DNA of 64,000 nt from Ovis canadensis (taxonomy: Eukaryota; Chordata; Mammalia; Artiodactyla; Bovidae). The position numbers and the translations under genes are program-made. Below, piece after piece: positions 50,802 to 62,698 of the stretch. The notes under the pieces are model-generated. The model did no database searches. It had not been told where the DNA came from and was given only the letters and a program-made list of their open reading frames with translations. The stretch spans positions 228,122,001 through 228,186,000 of the forward strand of contig NC_091247.1 of NCBI RefSeq assembly GCF_042477335.2. Reading direction: 5' to 3'. Each line of letters starts with the position of its first letter. The first letter of the stretch is position 1.

Positions 50802-53118
50802 GTAAATAGAAGGTTTGATTTACTCATTTTTTTCCAGACTGAAATATTGAAGTCTTTACTTCCATTGCTCTACAGACTAGCAATTTGAGGGTTAATTACT
50901 ACCTTGCTGATGCCATAGTTAGGTCTATTTTCATTTCTTTGAAAGTAAGATAAATGTGGGTAAGTTCTTTTAAGTTCTAAAAACTTGATCGTGTCAGTGT
51001 TCTTTAGGAACTTTCTTTCTTTATGGCAGGCTGGTTCCACGTAATTTAAAACTAGATAATATGACTGTGAGAAATGTTTTCACTTAACAGACACTTGAGT
51101 TACAGACGCTGACAAGTCAGGAGTCATGCCACCTCTTAGCTGTTTTAATTCCAATTTGAATATCAAGCAGATGCTTGCCAAGCTGGTAGGCCAGGTCTAG
51201 AACTGCCATCAGCCAGGACGGTGATACCCTGGAGGAGATGGTTCAGGTTGAGTGGTTCACTGGTTACCGAGGGACCAGGCAGGGAGCCTGACAAACTTCT
51301 ACACAACTTGGAAATAACAGCAAATTAATTGACCACAGAAAGCAATGTTTTCCCTCTTCTCACATCTTGGACGTGTGAAAGTTATTTCATAGTCATAAAG
51401 TAATTGTTGTTACTAGCTCATGTTTGTCCAACTTGTACCCAGATTTTTAAACATAGTGTGTGTATGTGGGAGAGAGCATGAGAGAGGGAAGAAAAAAAAA
51501 TGTGTTTCTTCTATAGAAACTATTTTATAAGCTGCTTTATTAAGCATTGGGTTATGGAAAATCTTTTCATGTGAATAAATGTTTGTGTCTATATCATATA
51601 TTTCATCATGCTTAGAATAATTATTAAGCTGATTCTTTAATAGATGTACATTTTAAAATTCATATATTCTATAAATGTTTACTGAGTTTTTAGCTGCCCT
51701 GGGATATTGTGTTTAGTATTGGGGAAGGCTGCTGTGAATCCTCTCACGAAGCTGATTTTTATACCAGAATATAAAAAAGGAGCTGAAAGAAGATGAAACT
51801 GGGGTGCAGAAAGGGAATCTATTTTTTCCATATACCTTGTGGTTATGATTATATATGATATAATAAATCAAATCATATGTTATATGATATGTTATAAATG
51901 ATTGTTAACCAGTGCTTTTTTTTTTTGATGTGTTGTCTGTGAGCATCTGTTTTTATAAGGATTAAGTAATCATCTTTAAAAACTTCTATTAAAACATTTC
52001 TTTGCTTACTGTAAACATATTTTAAACATGCCACATTTCTCTATTTCCTCTTTTAGTCTTGTGTGAATGAATATATCCTTAACGGCAGAATGTCTTAACT
52101 TCCAAGGGACCGGCGTTGGGGGTGAATGTCTGTACTAATTTTGTTCCATTGCAGTTAGAGGATGTGGCTTTTTGGGAATTTGAGGGCCTCTGTTTTTGTT
52201 CCTGGTTTTCGTGGCTTGGTATAGACTTCATAGACACTTCAAGTAATGCCATAGTTTCTGTTTGTAGGATAGACGTGTGCTGTCTGTTACTTCTGCCTTA
52301 GTAGTTACATAGAACAGGCCAGCTCGCTTCTAAGGCCATGTGGTTGGGGAAAATCAGGCAAAGAATTTTAATTTCCGACTTGGTGTGAAGATAGTATTAA
52401 GGTTAAGAACCAAACAGGGAAAGCCCTTGATGTCCCGGTGGGCCAGATTTGACAGAACTTGTTTTTTCTTCCCCGTGTTTCTCCCACTCGCATGCAGTGA
52501 CCTGTCGGATGGGGAAGAGACCTCACCCAGTCTGGTTGGCTTGCTGTTTGGAGCGGTGTTCATTCTTTGCTTCTAGAACATCTAACTGGCATCTTCTTGT
52601 CGCAGTATCGGGGAGGGGTTTATGCACCTCAAAAGATGGAGCGTTTACTCCTTAGGAGGTCCGACCTCGTATATAGTTATTTTGGTAGCTGAGCCGTGTT
52701 TGTTTTGCGGTCACATCAGAGAAGCAGTCTGACGGAGCGGAGGAGGTGTTAGGTCATTGCGAGGTTTGATTTTTGTCCCTTCGGGGCCGCCCGCTGGGCC
52801 AGGGGACCTCTGCCCCCCTCTCTAGATGCTGATTTTTCATCACAAAATGGCTTTCCCGCTCCACCTCTGTGAAGGGTTAGGAGGCTCAAACTTAGTGGCA
52901 GAGAGGTGCGGGTAAAGATTCTCGGGGGCATGTAAGAAGCCGGTCTCGCCCAGTCGGGGTCTGAGGGAGCACACCTGTGCCGCCTGCCCGGATCTGGTGC
53001 CTGTGTTATTTTGGCTCTGACCGTTGGATGATTTTTCAAAGGCTTTTGGAAAGAAGCACATCCCCTACCCTGCATATACACTTTTATTAAAACAATTTTT
53101 CCTTTCCTTTTCTTATTC
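50802..53118. other. intronic AT-rich DNA, few repeats
   Basis: About 2.3 kb with no ruminant SINE or LINE that I can recognise, unusual against the repeat-dense DNA that follows. An AT-only patch of tatatgatat-type words lies at 51,848-51,905. No open frame of interest. Confidence 0.5.
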
Positions 53119-53370
53119 TTTTTTAAAATGTTTGTCTATTTATATATTCATCCCTGGCTGAGCTGGGTCTTAGTTGCTGTGAAGGCTTTTCTCTAGCTGC
53201 AGAGCGAGGGGGCTTCTCCTTCCGGGGGCTTTGGCGAAGCACACTCTTAAGTGTGTTGGCTTCAGCAGTTACGGCACGTGGGCTCAGTAGTTGCCCAACC
53301 AGGGGTCAAACCTGGGCCCCCTGCACTGGGGGCATGGAGTCTTAACCACTGGGTCACCAGGGACGTCCAC
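53119..53370 (-). repeat. CHR-type SINE, antisense
   Basis: Reversed A tail (T-rich, 53,119-53,150), 'gagctgggtcttagttgctg', 'caggggtcaaacctgggccc' and reversed head 'ctgggtcaccagggacgtcc'. Confidence 0.85.
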
Positions 53371-54202
53371 GTGCTCAGGTTTTGATGGTGATGTATTCTC
53401 CATTTGTCTTTCCTCTGGTATCCCCAGACCCTGAAAACAGTTGGTCCTCATCCTTAGAGGGTCTCTGGAAATGGAGGCTGAATGACGTCTTCTTCCACTG
53501 AGTCTAAGTCGATGAGCCAGACAATGTGTCAGGCAGTTTTGCCTGGCTTGCCCTGTATCCCGAGTAGGACCTCGACATCCACAGATTCTGTATCCCCAGA
53601 TTCAACCAACCATGGATGGAAAATATTCGAGGGGAAAAAAGTTCCAGAAAGTTCCAAAAACCAAGACTTGAATTTGCCACCTGCCAATAGCTATACATTG
53701 TATCTGCAACTATTTACATTGCATGCAGGTGGTATTGAGTATTGCACGTAAGCACGTAATCTCCAGGTGGTTTAAAGTCTGTGAAGGATGTGTGTAGGTT
53801 GTATGCAAATGCTAAACCATTTAAGGGACCTGAGCACGGTGGGCAGGTTTTGGTGCCCCCGAGGGGCCTGGGACCATCCTTGAGGATGCCGACGGGAGAC
53901 TGTGCCTGGGCCCTGAACCACCAAAACATGAACAGAATTGAATTCAGCGAGTATCTGCCGATTTCTTTTACAGTGCTCAGATGTGGGTGGGAACTAGTCG
54001 GGGGGACTTAGAAGTCCAGCAGGAGCCTACCCACCCCTGCTGGAAGACTTCCCCTTGGCATTTTGCAGCTCCCCTCACACCCAGATGGCCAGAACCCCTC
54101 CTTCCATCTGCACTTGACGGGCGTGCGGGACACGTGGCTCCCATGCATAGGTGTTTAAAGGTGGCAGCCGCCGTTCAGATTACTCTCTTTATAATTATCA
54201 CT
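53371..54202. other. intronic DNA, nothing recognised
   Basis: Mixed composition with no recognised repeat, exon or motif. Confidence 0.4.
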
Positions 54203-54215
54203 AGATCTGGGGTAT

Positions 54216-54434
54216 GTGTGCCAAGTTGCTTCAGTCGTGTCTGGCTCTTTGCGACTCTGTGGACTGCAGCTCTCCAGGCTCATCTGTTCTTGGGATTCTC
54301 CAGGCAAGAATACTGGAGTGGGGTGCCATTTCCTCCTCCAGGGGATCCTCCCGACCCAGGGATTGAACCCCCGTCTCTTGCATCCCCTGCATTGGCAGAA
54401 GGGCTCTTTACCACTAGTGCTACCTGGGAAGCCC
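54216..54434 (-). repeat. Bov-tA SINE, antisense, with 13-bp target-site duplication
   Basis: 'gcttcagtcgtgtctggctc' to the reversed head 'tgctacctgggaagccc'. Flanked by agat(c/t)tggggtat at 54,203-54,215 and 54,435-54,447, one mismatch in 13. Confidence 0.94.
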
Positions 54435-54447
54435 AGATTTGGGGTAT

Positions 54448-54730
54448 ATTAAGCATGAAATAGAGTTTCTACAAGGAGGCCTAAGCAGATGATTAAATAA
54501 ATTGCTCTTTCTGCAAGATCATGCGTTCTAATTCCAAACAATTGACTCAGAAGGAAAGAGTTGTGTTCTAAATCTTTGTGAGTTGGAACGTGTGCTGTTA
54601 TTTAACAGGGCAAGGGTCCTGTTGGCTCTCCAACTGTGAAGATAAGATACACACAGGAGAAATTAGAGAAAGCACTGCAGAGGTTTGTCTTCTGTATTCA
54701 GATGCCACACTCGTCGCTTGGCTTTTAATT
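54448..54730. other. intronic spacer, nothing recognised
   Basis: AT-rich spacer between two retroelements. Confidence 0.4.
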
Positions 54731-54885
54731 TTTTAAAAATTTTTGTTGCAGTAGAGTTCATTTACAGGGTTGTGTTAATTTCTGCTGCACAGCAGAGCGA
54801 CTCAGTTATATATACATATATATGTTCTTTCGTATTCTTTTCCATCATAGTTTATCACAGGAGATTGAATATAGTTCCCACCTGA
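54731..54885 (-). mobile_element. L1 LINE 3' end, antisense
   Basis: 'gtgttaatttctgctgcaca', 'tatatacatatatatgttct' and 'agtttatcacaggagattga' are the reverse complement of the L1 3' terminus also seen at 39.2 kb. Confidence 0.85.
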
Positions 54886-54918
54886 CTGCTTTTACTTTGC
54901 TTTATTTAAAGAGATTTG

Positions 54919-55112
54919 TGGAGCTTCCCAGGTGGCACAGTGGTTAAGAATCCACCTGCCAATGCAGGAGACACAAGAGATGGGGGTTTGATCCCTAGAT
55001 GGAGAAGATCTCTTGGTGGAGGCAATGGCAACCCACTCCAGTATTCTTGCCTGGAAAATTCCATGGGCAGTGGAGGCTGGGAGTGTGTAGTCCATGGGGC
55101 CACAAGGAGGAG
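54919..55112 (+). repeat. Bov-tA SINE, sense
   Basis: 'gagcttcccaggtggcacag' to 'gtagtccatggggccacaag'. The segment 'agacacaagagatgggggtt' carries a short insertion before the B box. Confidence 0.9.
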
Positions 55113-57399
55113 TTTGAAAATCAAAGGCAGAATGAATTGTCTCAAAGGTTATGAAGCTTCACAGGAAAGGTTGGAGATATTAATACAGTTAAGTAAACAG
55201 TATACCGTGGTTCCTTACCCCCTCCCCCAAGTTTTAAGAGCAAGTGGGGCACCAAGTTCCCTGAGGCCATTTGCAACTGCATACATCTGTGGTTATGTGA
55301 TAACCACACCGAGGTGACAAGTTGCCAAGTTCTAGTAAAACAGACCAAGTCATCTAGAGGTTGACACGTGGCCATGTCTCTTTCGGAAATGTTCTAAGAA
55401 ATTGTTAGCCTGACATGTATTTAAGGGCATATTTACAGTGCAGCAATGTGGCTAGTAAAACAGAGGACTCAAGTGACAATCAGATCTTGATGATCTGAAA
55501 TCAAGTTTTCTTCTATTACCTGTATGTTAATGGGATTTTTTTTAACCGAAAAAATTTCAGAAGCATTTTCAGGCAATGTTCCTCCTTGGAGAAGTTGACG
55601 TTAGGCTGCCAGCATGAAGAATGTATGTCCCCTCTGTCAAGGACTGTGAATCAATTTGATAAATTCTAATTGGTAATCTCATTTTGGCTCATTTTATGGG
55701 TCAGTTTGATAAGTGGATTATTGTCTTATTTTATTCTCTATCCACTCACTTTATTTCCGATTTTCTTTATCTGTGTATTGGGGACGGGATTAACAGGAGT
55801 GATGTACAAAAGGAAAATGGTTCCGAGCAATTTGAAATTTGGTTTAAATAGAAGCATCTCTTGCTGTACTGAAGTTATTTATAGTCCAAACAAAAAGGCA
55901 GTATTGGATGTGTTAACAATATCCTTGGACTTTAGGACTTTTGGGGGTATATCTTGCTTGAATATTATGATCACCTGTTCTTCTCCACCTTGAAACCTGT
56001 TGCAGAATCTATCCCCACCTCTAGGCAAAGGGACTCCAGCCCCATCCCAGCAAGGTCCCCCTGACTGTTCACAGCTATCGGTCCAGAGCACACGCAGGTT
56101 CAGGAAAGAGCCTCTTTCTTTCTCTCTCCTTTCCTTCAAATTCTCACTTCTCAAGAGCTGTTTCCAGGAAGAAAGGCATTCCAGTGCGGTGCTTCTCAAG
56201 CCATGAAAGTAAAGCTCATCTGCCACCTTCAGGCGGGGGTCCCAACAGAGAAGGGCGGTTGAAAAAAACTCACAAAGTTCAGCTGTGCAAAAAGCCACGG
56301 CAGGAGCTTGTGGGGGGAGACATTCGACCACAAAGGCTTCAAAAAAGAAGAGGCGTGCGGAGAAAGGCATCAGAGTGTCCACACGCAAACGTTGCTTGAG
56401 AGAAGAAAACAAACAGCCCAAACAGGGTTCCAAGAATGTGTTGGACAAGCCATGCCAGAAGGTCGAGAGGGTAGAAATACTGATGTCTGAGCCAGAGACA
56501 GAAGTTCCTGGACCTGGGGAAGGAGGAAAGGGCAGGGTGCCCGCATCCCTGGGGAGGGGAGAGGGAGGGCGGGTCTAGACGCTGGCTCTCCAGTGGTGGG
56601 GGGCTCTGCCAGCATCCACCCAAGCAGCCTGGAAACAGCGCAGGGGCAGGAAGACCCCTCCAGTGCTGGTGTGTTGGATGGAAAGAGGAAGGCCCCCATC
56701 CTGGCCGACGGTGACAGTGGCCGGTGGCGAGAGGAAGGGCTCCGGGAAGAGCGGGACTGAGTCTTTCCAAGTCTAGCTTTGTGTGTGGATGTTGGTATCT
56801 AGCAGAACACAGCACTGTCAGTCCATATTTCAGGAAAACAAATCTTTTAAACAAGCCTACTTAGCAGGTTATCAATATAAAAAAAAAAATAGGGTATTTT
56901 CTTTCACTCTGGAAACCAAAAATTATCGACTTTTTTCCTACTGCTTTCTCTTTACTTAGAGGAAGGCAGCAAAGTTAGCTTTCAGTGTCTAGGTCAGAAG
57001 TCTAAGTGAAAGTGAATATTTAACCACATTCAAGGACGGCTGATGATCTTTAGTACTAAGGGAGGCACGGGACTTAAGAGAAAGAAAATTCTAGAAGGGA
57101 AAAAAAAAAGTAGCCAGAAAAGCAGATAAACCCATGACTGGTTCACGGACTGGTGAAAGGGCACAAACCGAAGAAGGGCTCAGCAACTCTGTGCGGAACG
57201 GATGAGTTCAAGCGTGGGCTTTCATAGCGGGAGAGGGCGTTTTCTAGAAGACGTTTCAGAAAGCCCCGTGGCCACTTGCGATGTCAGATCTGGTGTGGCC
57301 TCTTTGAGAATGAGACCTCTGAGAGGCAAAAACTAGGAAATAAAATTTAGGAAAGGGGCCACTTTAAGAGATGAGAAGATGGCATTCCAGCCGAAGAAG
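55113..57399. other. intronic DNA, nothing recognised
   Basis: About 2.3 kb without a repeat I can name. A 189-codon open frame on the minus strand at 55,879-56,448 is noted under rejected items. Confidence 0.45.
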
Positions 57400-57449
57400 G
57401 TATCAGCACCTCCATCCAGCTGACGTATCAGCACCTCCATCCAGCTGAC
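57400..57449. repeat. perfect 25-bp tandem duplication
   Basis: The unit beginning 'gtatcagcacctccatccag' (25 bp, ending ctgac) occurs twice head to tail with no mismatch, immediately upstream of a SINE insertion. Likely a recent replication slip. Confidence 0.95.
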
Positions 57450-57464
57450 GTCTTCATCTTTGTA

Positions 57465-57702
57465 TTGTGTGTGTGTGTGTGTGCGCGCGCGCGCGTGCGC
57501 CCAGTCATGTCCCGCTCTTTTCAGACCCCAGGCCACACTCTTTGTAGCCCACCAGCCTCTGCTGTCCATGGGATTTCCCAGCCAAGAATACTGGAGTGGG
57601 TTGCCGTGCCCTCCGCCAGGGGATCTTCCCGACCCAGGGATTGAACCCACAGCTCCTGCACTGGCAGGCGGGTTCTTTAGCGCTCAGCCACCCGGGAAGC
57701 CC
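57465..57702 (-). repeat. Bov-tA SINE, antisense, with (TG)n(CG)n edge and 11-bp target-site duplication
   Basis: Begins with a TG run passing into CG alternation (57,467-57,497), the expanded 3' tail of the SINE seen from the other strand, then 'agtcatgtcccgctcttttc' to the reversed head 'gccacccgggaagccc'. Flanked by tcatctt(t/c)gta at 57,454-57,464 and 57,703-57,713. Confidence 0.93.
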
Positions 57703-58069
57703 TCATCTTCGTAGACATGAAGTTAGACTGAACTACGGCAGCGGAGGCTCAGCAGAGCGGCACTTTGCCATTGCTGTTGTGACAGGGCCCCCACGCTCGC
57801 CAGCCTGCCTCCCTGAGACTCAGACTCAGAGTGTCGGCTCTGAGCCCCCCGTGTTTCCCCTCCCTGGCCTTGGTCTTCCTCTAGTCCAGTAAGTGGTCTC
57901 CCACTGCGGCCCTGGAGGCTCTTGGCCGGCTGCCGGCATTGCCCGTCCCCCGGCATCGCCCGTCCCCCGTTCCCCTAGTCTACAGGTGGGGGATGCTTGT
58001 GCTCTGAGCGCAAGCCTGTTGCCTGGCGCGGAGGAAGAATGCCTTTTATTTTCATTATCGTTACTTTCG

Positions 58070-58181
58070 GCCACTCCTTGAAGCTTGTGGGGTCCAAGAT
58101 CGTAGTTCCCTGTCCAGGGATCAAACCTGGACCCCCTGCAGCGAAAGTGGAGTCCTAACCCCTGGGCCACCAGGGAATTCC
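58070..58181 (-). repeat. tRNA-derived SINE (SINE2-1), antisense
   Basis: 'cgtagttccctgtccaggga', 'tcaaacctggaccccctgca' and reversed head 'ggccaccagggaattccc'. Confidence 0.88.
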
Positions 58182-58214
58182 CAAGAAGGCTTTCCAAAAA
58201 ATTTTACTTTATTC

Positions 58215-58500
58215 AAGAATTTGTTGTTGTTCAGTCTCCAAAGTCACGTCCAACTCTCTGTGACCCCATGGACTGGAGCACGCCAGGCTTCCCCGTCCTT
58301 CACCAACTCCTAGAGTTTGTTCACGCCCAAGTCCACTGAGTCGGTGATGCCATCCAGCCCTCCCATCCTCTGCCTGCCTCTCCTCCTGCCCTCAGCCTTT
58401 CCCAGCATCAGGGCCTTTCCAGTGAGTCTGCTCTTCACATCGGGCGTCCAGAGTATTAGAGCTTTAGCATCAGCCCTTCCAATGAATTCATTCGGGGTTA
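58215..58500 (-). mobile_element. BovB LINE fragment, antisense
   Basis: 'gttgttgttcagtctccaaa', 'gagtcggtgatgccatccag' and 'ccagtgagtctgctcttcac'. It joins directly to a BovB fragment in the other orientation. Confidence 0.9.
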
Positions 58501-58597
58501 GCTATGACAGACCTAAGGAGCGTATTAAAAAGCAGAGACATCTCTTTTCCAACGAAGGTCCATACACTCAAAGCTATGGCTTTTCCAAGTGTGGTTA
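58501..58597 (+). mobile_element. BovB LINE fragment, sense
   Basis: 'gtattaaaaagcagagacat', 'ccaacgaaggtccatacact' and 'caaagctatggcttttccaa' are sense BovB sequence, head-on with the previous fragment. Confidence 0.85.
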
Positions 58598-58735
58598 TTT
58601 AGAGTGTTGTGTTAATTTCTGCTGTATAGGACGTAAGATTGTTACACACATACACACGTGTATATTCATTTTCCGGTTCTTTCCCATTATGGTTTATCAT
58701 AGGGCATTGGGCTACACAACAGGACCTTGTTGTTG
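58598..58735 (-). mobile_element. L1 LINE 3' end, antisense
   Basis: 'gtgttgtgttaatttctgct', 'cccattatggtttatcatag' and 'caggaccttgttgttggggc' match the reverse of the L1 3' terminus, immediately following the sense BovB piece. Confidence 0.85.
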
Positions 58736-59215
58736 GGGCTTCATTGTTTCCTGGCTTGTTATGAACTCTCTAGCTGTGACATGGACTTACTTGTCCTTGT
58801 TTGTTGGCTCTGGTGGTGACTGGAGGGCAGGGCCTTGACGCCCAGAGGCCCACGTGCTTCCTCTGTGGCCAGCTCCTCGTCTGTGCCAGAGAAGCTCGCT
58901 CACCCTGCTGCTCACCCTTCCTTTTTCCCTACCTCTACCCCAGAGATCTCAGTGAAAATCACTCTTGGGGAAGCCTTCCAGGCCTGCCTGCCCGGGGCAG
59001 GTCTGTCTGGCGCGGCGTCCGGCACGTTTGCCTGCGTGCTCGCCCGTCATGTGTTCATCGTGGCCTTTTAGTGCAAGCCGCCCTCCCCAGCTGAGTCGCA
59101 GACCCTCTGGGGCAGGAAACCACAGATGCCTCGCGCTCTAATCACCGGAATGTGCACCAGCAGGGGCTGCAGGACAATCTGCGTGAGCTCTGGCTCGGCT
59201 GCCCCTCCGTTTGAG
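58736..59215. other. intronic DNA, nothing recognised
   Basis: No feature can be supported. Confidence 0.4.
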
Positions 59216-59345
59216 ATTCCTTCCAGGCCTAATCAGATACCGCCTCCTTCCAGAAGCCTTCCTTGATTCCTACCTGAGAGAGAGGCAGGCATTTTGCCGC
59301 TCAGACACCCCACTGCGGTTTGCATCTCTCTGGTTGGACATGTTC
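59216..59345 (+). repeat. L2 LINE fragment
   Basis: 'ccgcctccttccagaagcct' followed by tccttgattcc is the conserved L2 3' region in sense orientation. The sequence after it (59,380-59,520, 'gggccaggcagtgttcccag') is another ancient dispersed repeat that I cannot assign. Confidence 0.6.
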
Positions 59346-60785
59346 TACCTTCACGTCTGCAGCTGTTTATCGAGTACTTCAGCCGTTCATTCCTGAGCTC
59401 ATCTGTTTATTCAACACACCTTTCCTGAGCCCCTGCTACGGGCCAGGCAGTGTTCCCAGCGCTGGGCGCAGCAGCGGAAAAGGGCAGCCCGTGTTCCCTG
59501 CCGTCAGGAAGCGCCGCGTCCCATGGCAAGCGGGACCCCTGGGCTCAGGATTCAGGCAGGTACCCAAGCAAGGCGGTGCTGCGTGGGGACAGCCAGCCCA
59601 GGAGACCTGACGGGCGAGGCTGGACTTCTCCGAGCCTCCGGGGGGCCGGGGGGGACAGCAACGATTTAATAGGGGTCTGCACACGCGCCTCGAGTAATAT
59701 TTGTCTTTAACACGTCCTTTCAACTGGAGCAGCAGCCCCCAGCCTTTCTGACGCAGGGCAAGTTAGAAGACAGTTTCTGGGTTCGTGGAAGACAACTTTT
59801 CCACAGACCAGGGTGGGGCCGGGGGATGGTTTGGGGACAATTCGAGCACATTCCGTTTATTGTGTACTTCATTTCTGTTTTTATTACACTGTGATGTGTC
59901 ATGAGATAATTACAGAACTCACCGTAATACAAAGTCAGCGGGAGCCCTGGGCTTGTTCTCCTGCAGCTAGACGGTGGCGGGGTCGGGGGGGGGGGGGGCG
60001 TGGGAAGCAGCTGTAAATACAGATGAAGGCTTCACTTGCTTGCCCACTGCTCGCCGCCTCCTGTGGGGCTCACTTCCTAACAAGCCACAGGGCGGCGCGT
60101 GGCCGTGGCCAGGGCTTGGGGACTCCTGAACTACAGGAGCTGAGTTGGGAGAAAGGAAATGCGTGAATGCGAGGGACCCGAGCCCTTGTTGCACCCGTCT
60201 CAGCTCTTCTGATGGTTACCTTCTTATTTCTCTTGGCATCACGTGTTCAGCTGAAATCCTTCTGCCCCGCTCAGGTCAGCCAGATTTAAACCTTAGAGGC
60301 ATAGAGACTCCCACCCCACACCTAGTGACCTGTCTCCGGGAAGCACAACACTTGACTTGCAGGGTCTGCTGCCTCTGTCGCCGATGGCTAGGCATGAGGC
60401 GTGGAGAACCCTGCCGAGCAGTGATTCGGTCCTCATCGTGTGAGCGGGGTAGTTGCTTCCTGGAGGAGCCGGGCGTGAGGGATCGGGCGTGTCATCAGCC
60501 CGCCGTTGTTTGCTGCCACAGAAGCGAATGAGGCAAACTGTTCCTTAGACATACGCAAGCCCCTTTCCTAGGACCATAGATGGGTGAGGTCTGTGCCTCC
60601 TGGCTTCTTGCTCCGTGGCTGAGGTGGTGGGGAGAGAGGCTGTACCCTGCCCAGGAGGTCAGGAGCTCGGTCACGGCAGGTGGGAGCAGGGCTGGCCTCT
60701 GGAGATGCTGGAGAGCCTCCGTGGTTGCCCTGCTCCAAGGGCGGGATGTGTGTCGGGTCAGCTTCTAACACCAGACTCGCCTCTT
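59346..60785. other. intronic DNA with a poly-G run
   Basis: A G homopolymer of at least 14 lies at 59,985-59,998. No exon or named repeat beyond the ancient-repeat trace at 59,380-59,520. Confidence 0.45.
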
Positions 60786-60998
60786 TGTATTGCTGAGTCG
60801 CTCAGTTGCGTCCGACTCTTCGAGACCCCATGGATTGTAGCCCGCCAGGCTCCTCTGTCCATGGGATTTCCCAGGCAAGAACACTGGAGTGGGCTGCCAT
60901 TTCCTCTTCCAGAGGATCTCCCTGACCCAGGGATTGAACCTCTGTCTCATGTGTCTTCTGAATTGGCAGGCAGATTCTTTACCACTGAGCCACCTGTC
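60786..60998 (-). repeat. Bov-tA SINE, antisense
   Basis: 'gctgagtcgctcagttgcgt' to the reversed head 'ctttaccactgagccacct'. Confidence 0.93.
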
Positions 60999-61485
60999 CC
61001 TAAAATCCAGACAGTGGAGGTGGGTTTCAGGTCTTTTTAAAGTCTAGTTTACTGAGGTATAATTTACATGCAATAAAATCCATCCTTTTTGGATGGACAG
61101 TTCGGTGCGTTCTGAACATCCTCCATGCCTGTTTTCTTCCTGGTTGTCAACCAGAGGTGCCCACATTCCTTGGCTCATGGCCCCGTGTGGTTTTCCAAAC
61201 CTGCTGTGTGGGTGTAGTCCTTCTCATGCCCTGAACCTCTCCCACCTCCTCTTCTGCCTCATTTCAGCCAGAGAAGGTTCTCTGCTTTTTACAGGCTCAA
61301 AAGTGGAGATGTGGACAGAGGAGCTTAGTAAAAGTGACTTATCCACATGCTTGCTGAAAATGGTTGAAAGTACCACACAGGAAGTGAGCCTAGCCCTTTC
61401 CCCCATCACATTAATAGAACTCTCTAAGATAGTTCACGACATTGAAAGTACAAAGGATAAAATGTTGGACCCAGATTCAAACTTA
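60999..61485. other. intronic DNA of unknown origin
   Basis: Includes a ~200-bp stretch (61,290-61,485) that stays open in the frame continuing into the BovB fragment; it is not BovB sequence I recognise. Confidence 0.4.
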
Positions 61486-61860
61486 GAAAGGAGGATTTTT
61501 CTGGGCTCCGAAATCACTGCAGACCATGACCGCAGCCATGAAATTCGAAGACACTTGCTCCTTGGAAGGAGAGCTGTGACAAACCCAGACAGCGCATTAA
61601 AATGAGACATCACTTTGCTGACAAAGGTCTGTCTAGTCAAAGCTATGGTTTTCCAGTAGTCGTGTATGGATGTGAGAGTTGGACCATAAAGAAGGCTGAG
61701 CACCGAAGAACTGATGCTTTCAAACTGTGGTGCTAGAGAAGACCCTTGAGAGTCCCTTGGACAGCAAGGAGATCAAACCAGTCCATCCTAAAGGAAATCA
61801 ACCAACCTTCCTGAATAGTCACTGGAAGGACTGGTACTGAAGCTGAGGCTCCGACACTTT
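61486..61860 (+). mobile_element. BovB LINE 3' fragment, sense
   Basis: Sense BovB: 'gaaatcactgcagaccatga', 'gaaagaaggctgag'-type words (61,686-61,702), 'cctaaaggaaatcaaccaac'. An in-frame stop after 'hexapeptide FKLWC'-like sequence and frameshifts disable it. The segment 61,773-61,848 is the source of a copied patch at 62,716. Confidence 0.92.
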
Positions 61861-61865
61861 GGAGC

Positions 61866-61935
61866 AACTGGAGAAAGCCCTCGCAGCAATGAAGACCCAG
61901 CACAACCAAAAATTAATTAATTTTTAAAAATAACC
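61866..61935 (+). repeat. CHR-type SINE tail
   Basis: 'gcagcaatgaagacccagca' then an A/T-rich tail, the 3' end of the SINE type seen at 33.8 kb. The body is missing. Confidence 0.75.
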
Positions 61936-62698
61936 TGGGCATTTTTTTTAAGTAATCAAACATCAACAAGCATGAAATGCTTCTGGATAAAATGCCTAAG
62001 ATCTGAACAATGAAATCTACCAAACGTGGCTGAGAGGAATTTTGAAAAACCTGAATAAATGGCGAGTCACAGCATGCTCTCGCGTTATCAGGCTCAGTAT
62101 CATTAAGACGGCAGTTCTTCCCAAATGATCTACAGATTCAGTGATCAAAGTCAGATCTCAGCATGCCTGTTTGTAGAAGCTGACAAACTGATTCTAACAT
62201 TATATGGAAACGCAATGGACCTGGAGTGGCTAAAACAACGTTGGAAAAGAAGAATGGAGAGGAAGCACTTGGACTATCTGGTTTCAAGAATGATAGAGCC
62301 ACAGTCTCAAGACAGTATAGTATCGATATGAAAACAGAAAAACAGAGGAACGGCACAGAACAGCAAGTTCAGAAATAGACCCGACTGCGTGGCCAGCTGA
62401 TTGTGAACAGGGTGACGGACTGTTTCCATGGGAGAAGACGCTTTTTTTCAACAATTCATGCTGGAACGATTGGCTAGCCACATGCAAGAGAACAAATCCC
62501 AGCCCCCATATCACGTCATATTAAAAAGGAAGAACTGGAAGTGGGCCATTGACCTAAGCTAAAGAGCGAGAACTATGGAAGCTTCTAGAAGAAACAGAGT
62601 CCATCTTAGTGATTCCGGGTTGGTAAAGATCATAATGAAAAAATACAAGCTATTGAAGAAATCTAATAAATTAGACTTCCATCAAAATTATAAACTTT

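Noticed and set aside
55879-56448. 189-codon minus-strand open frame in PPARA intron 1 with a varied amino-acid composition
   Set aside because: More protein-like than the GC-rich frames, but no domain or homologue is recognised and no splice or promoter context is seen. It would need expression or conservation evidence.
61093-61605. 170-codon plus-strand open frame
   Set aside because: Its 3' third is BovB ORF2 sequence, so it is a transposon remnant, not a host gene.
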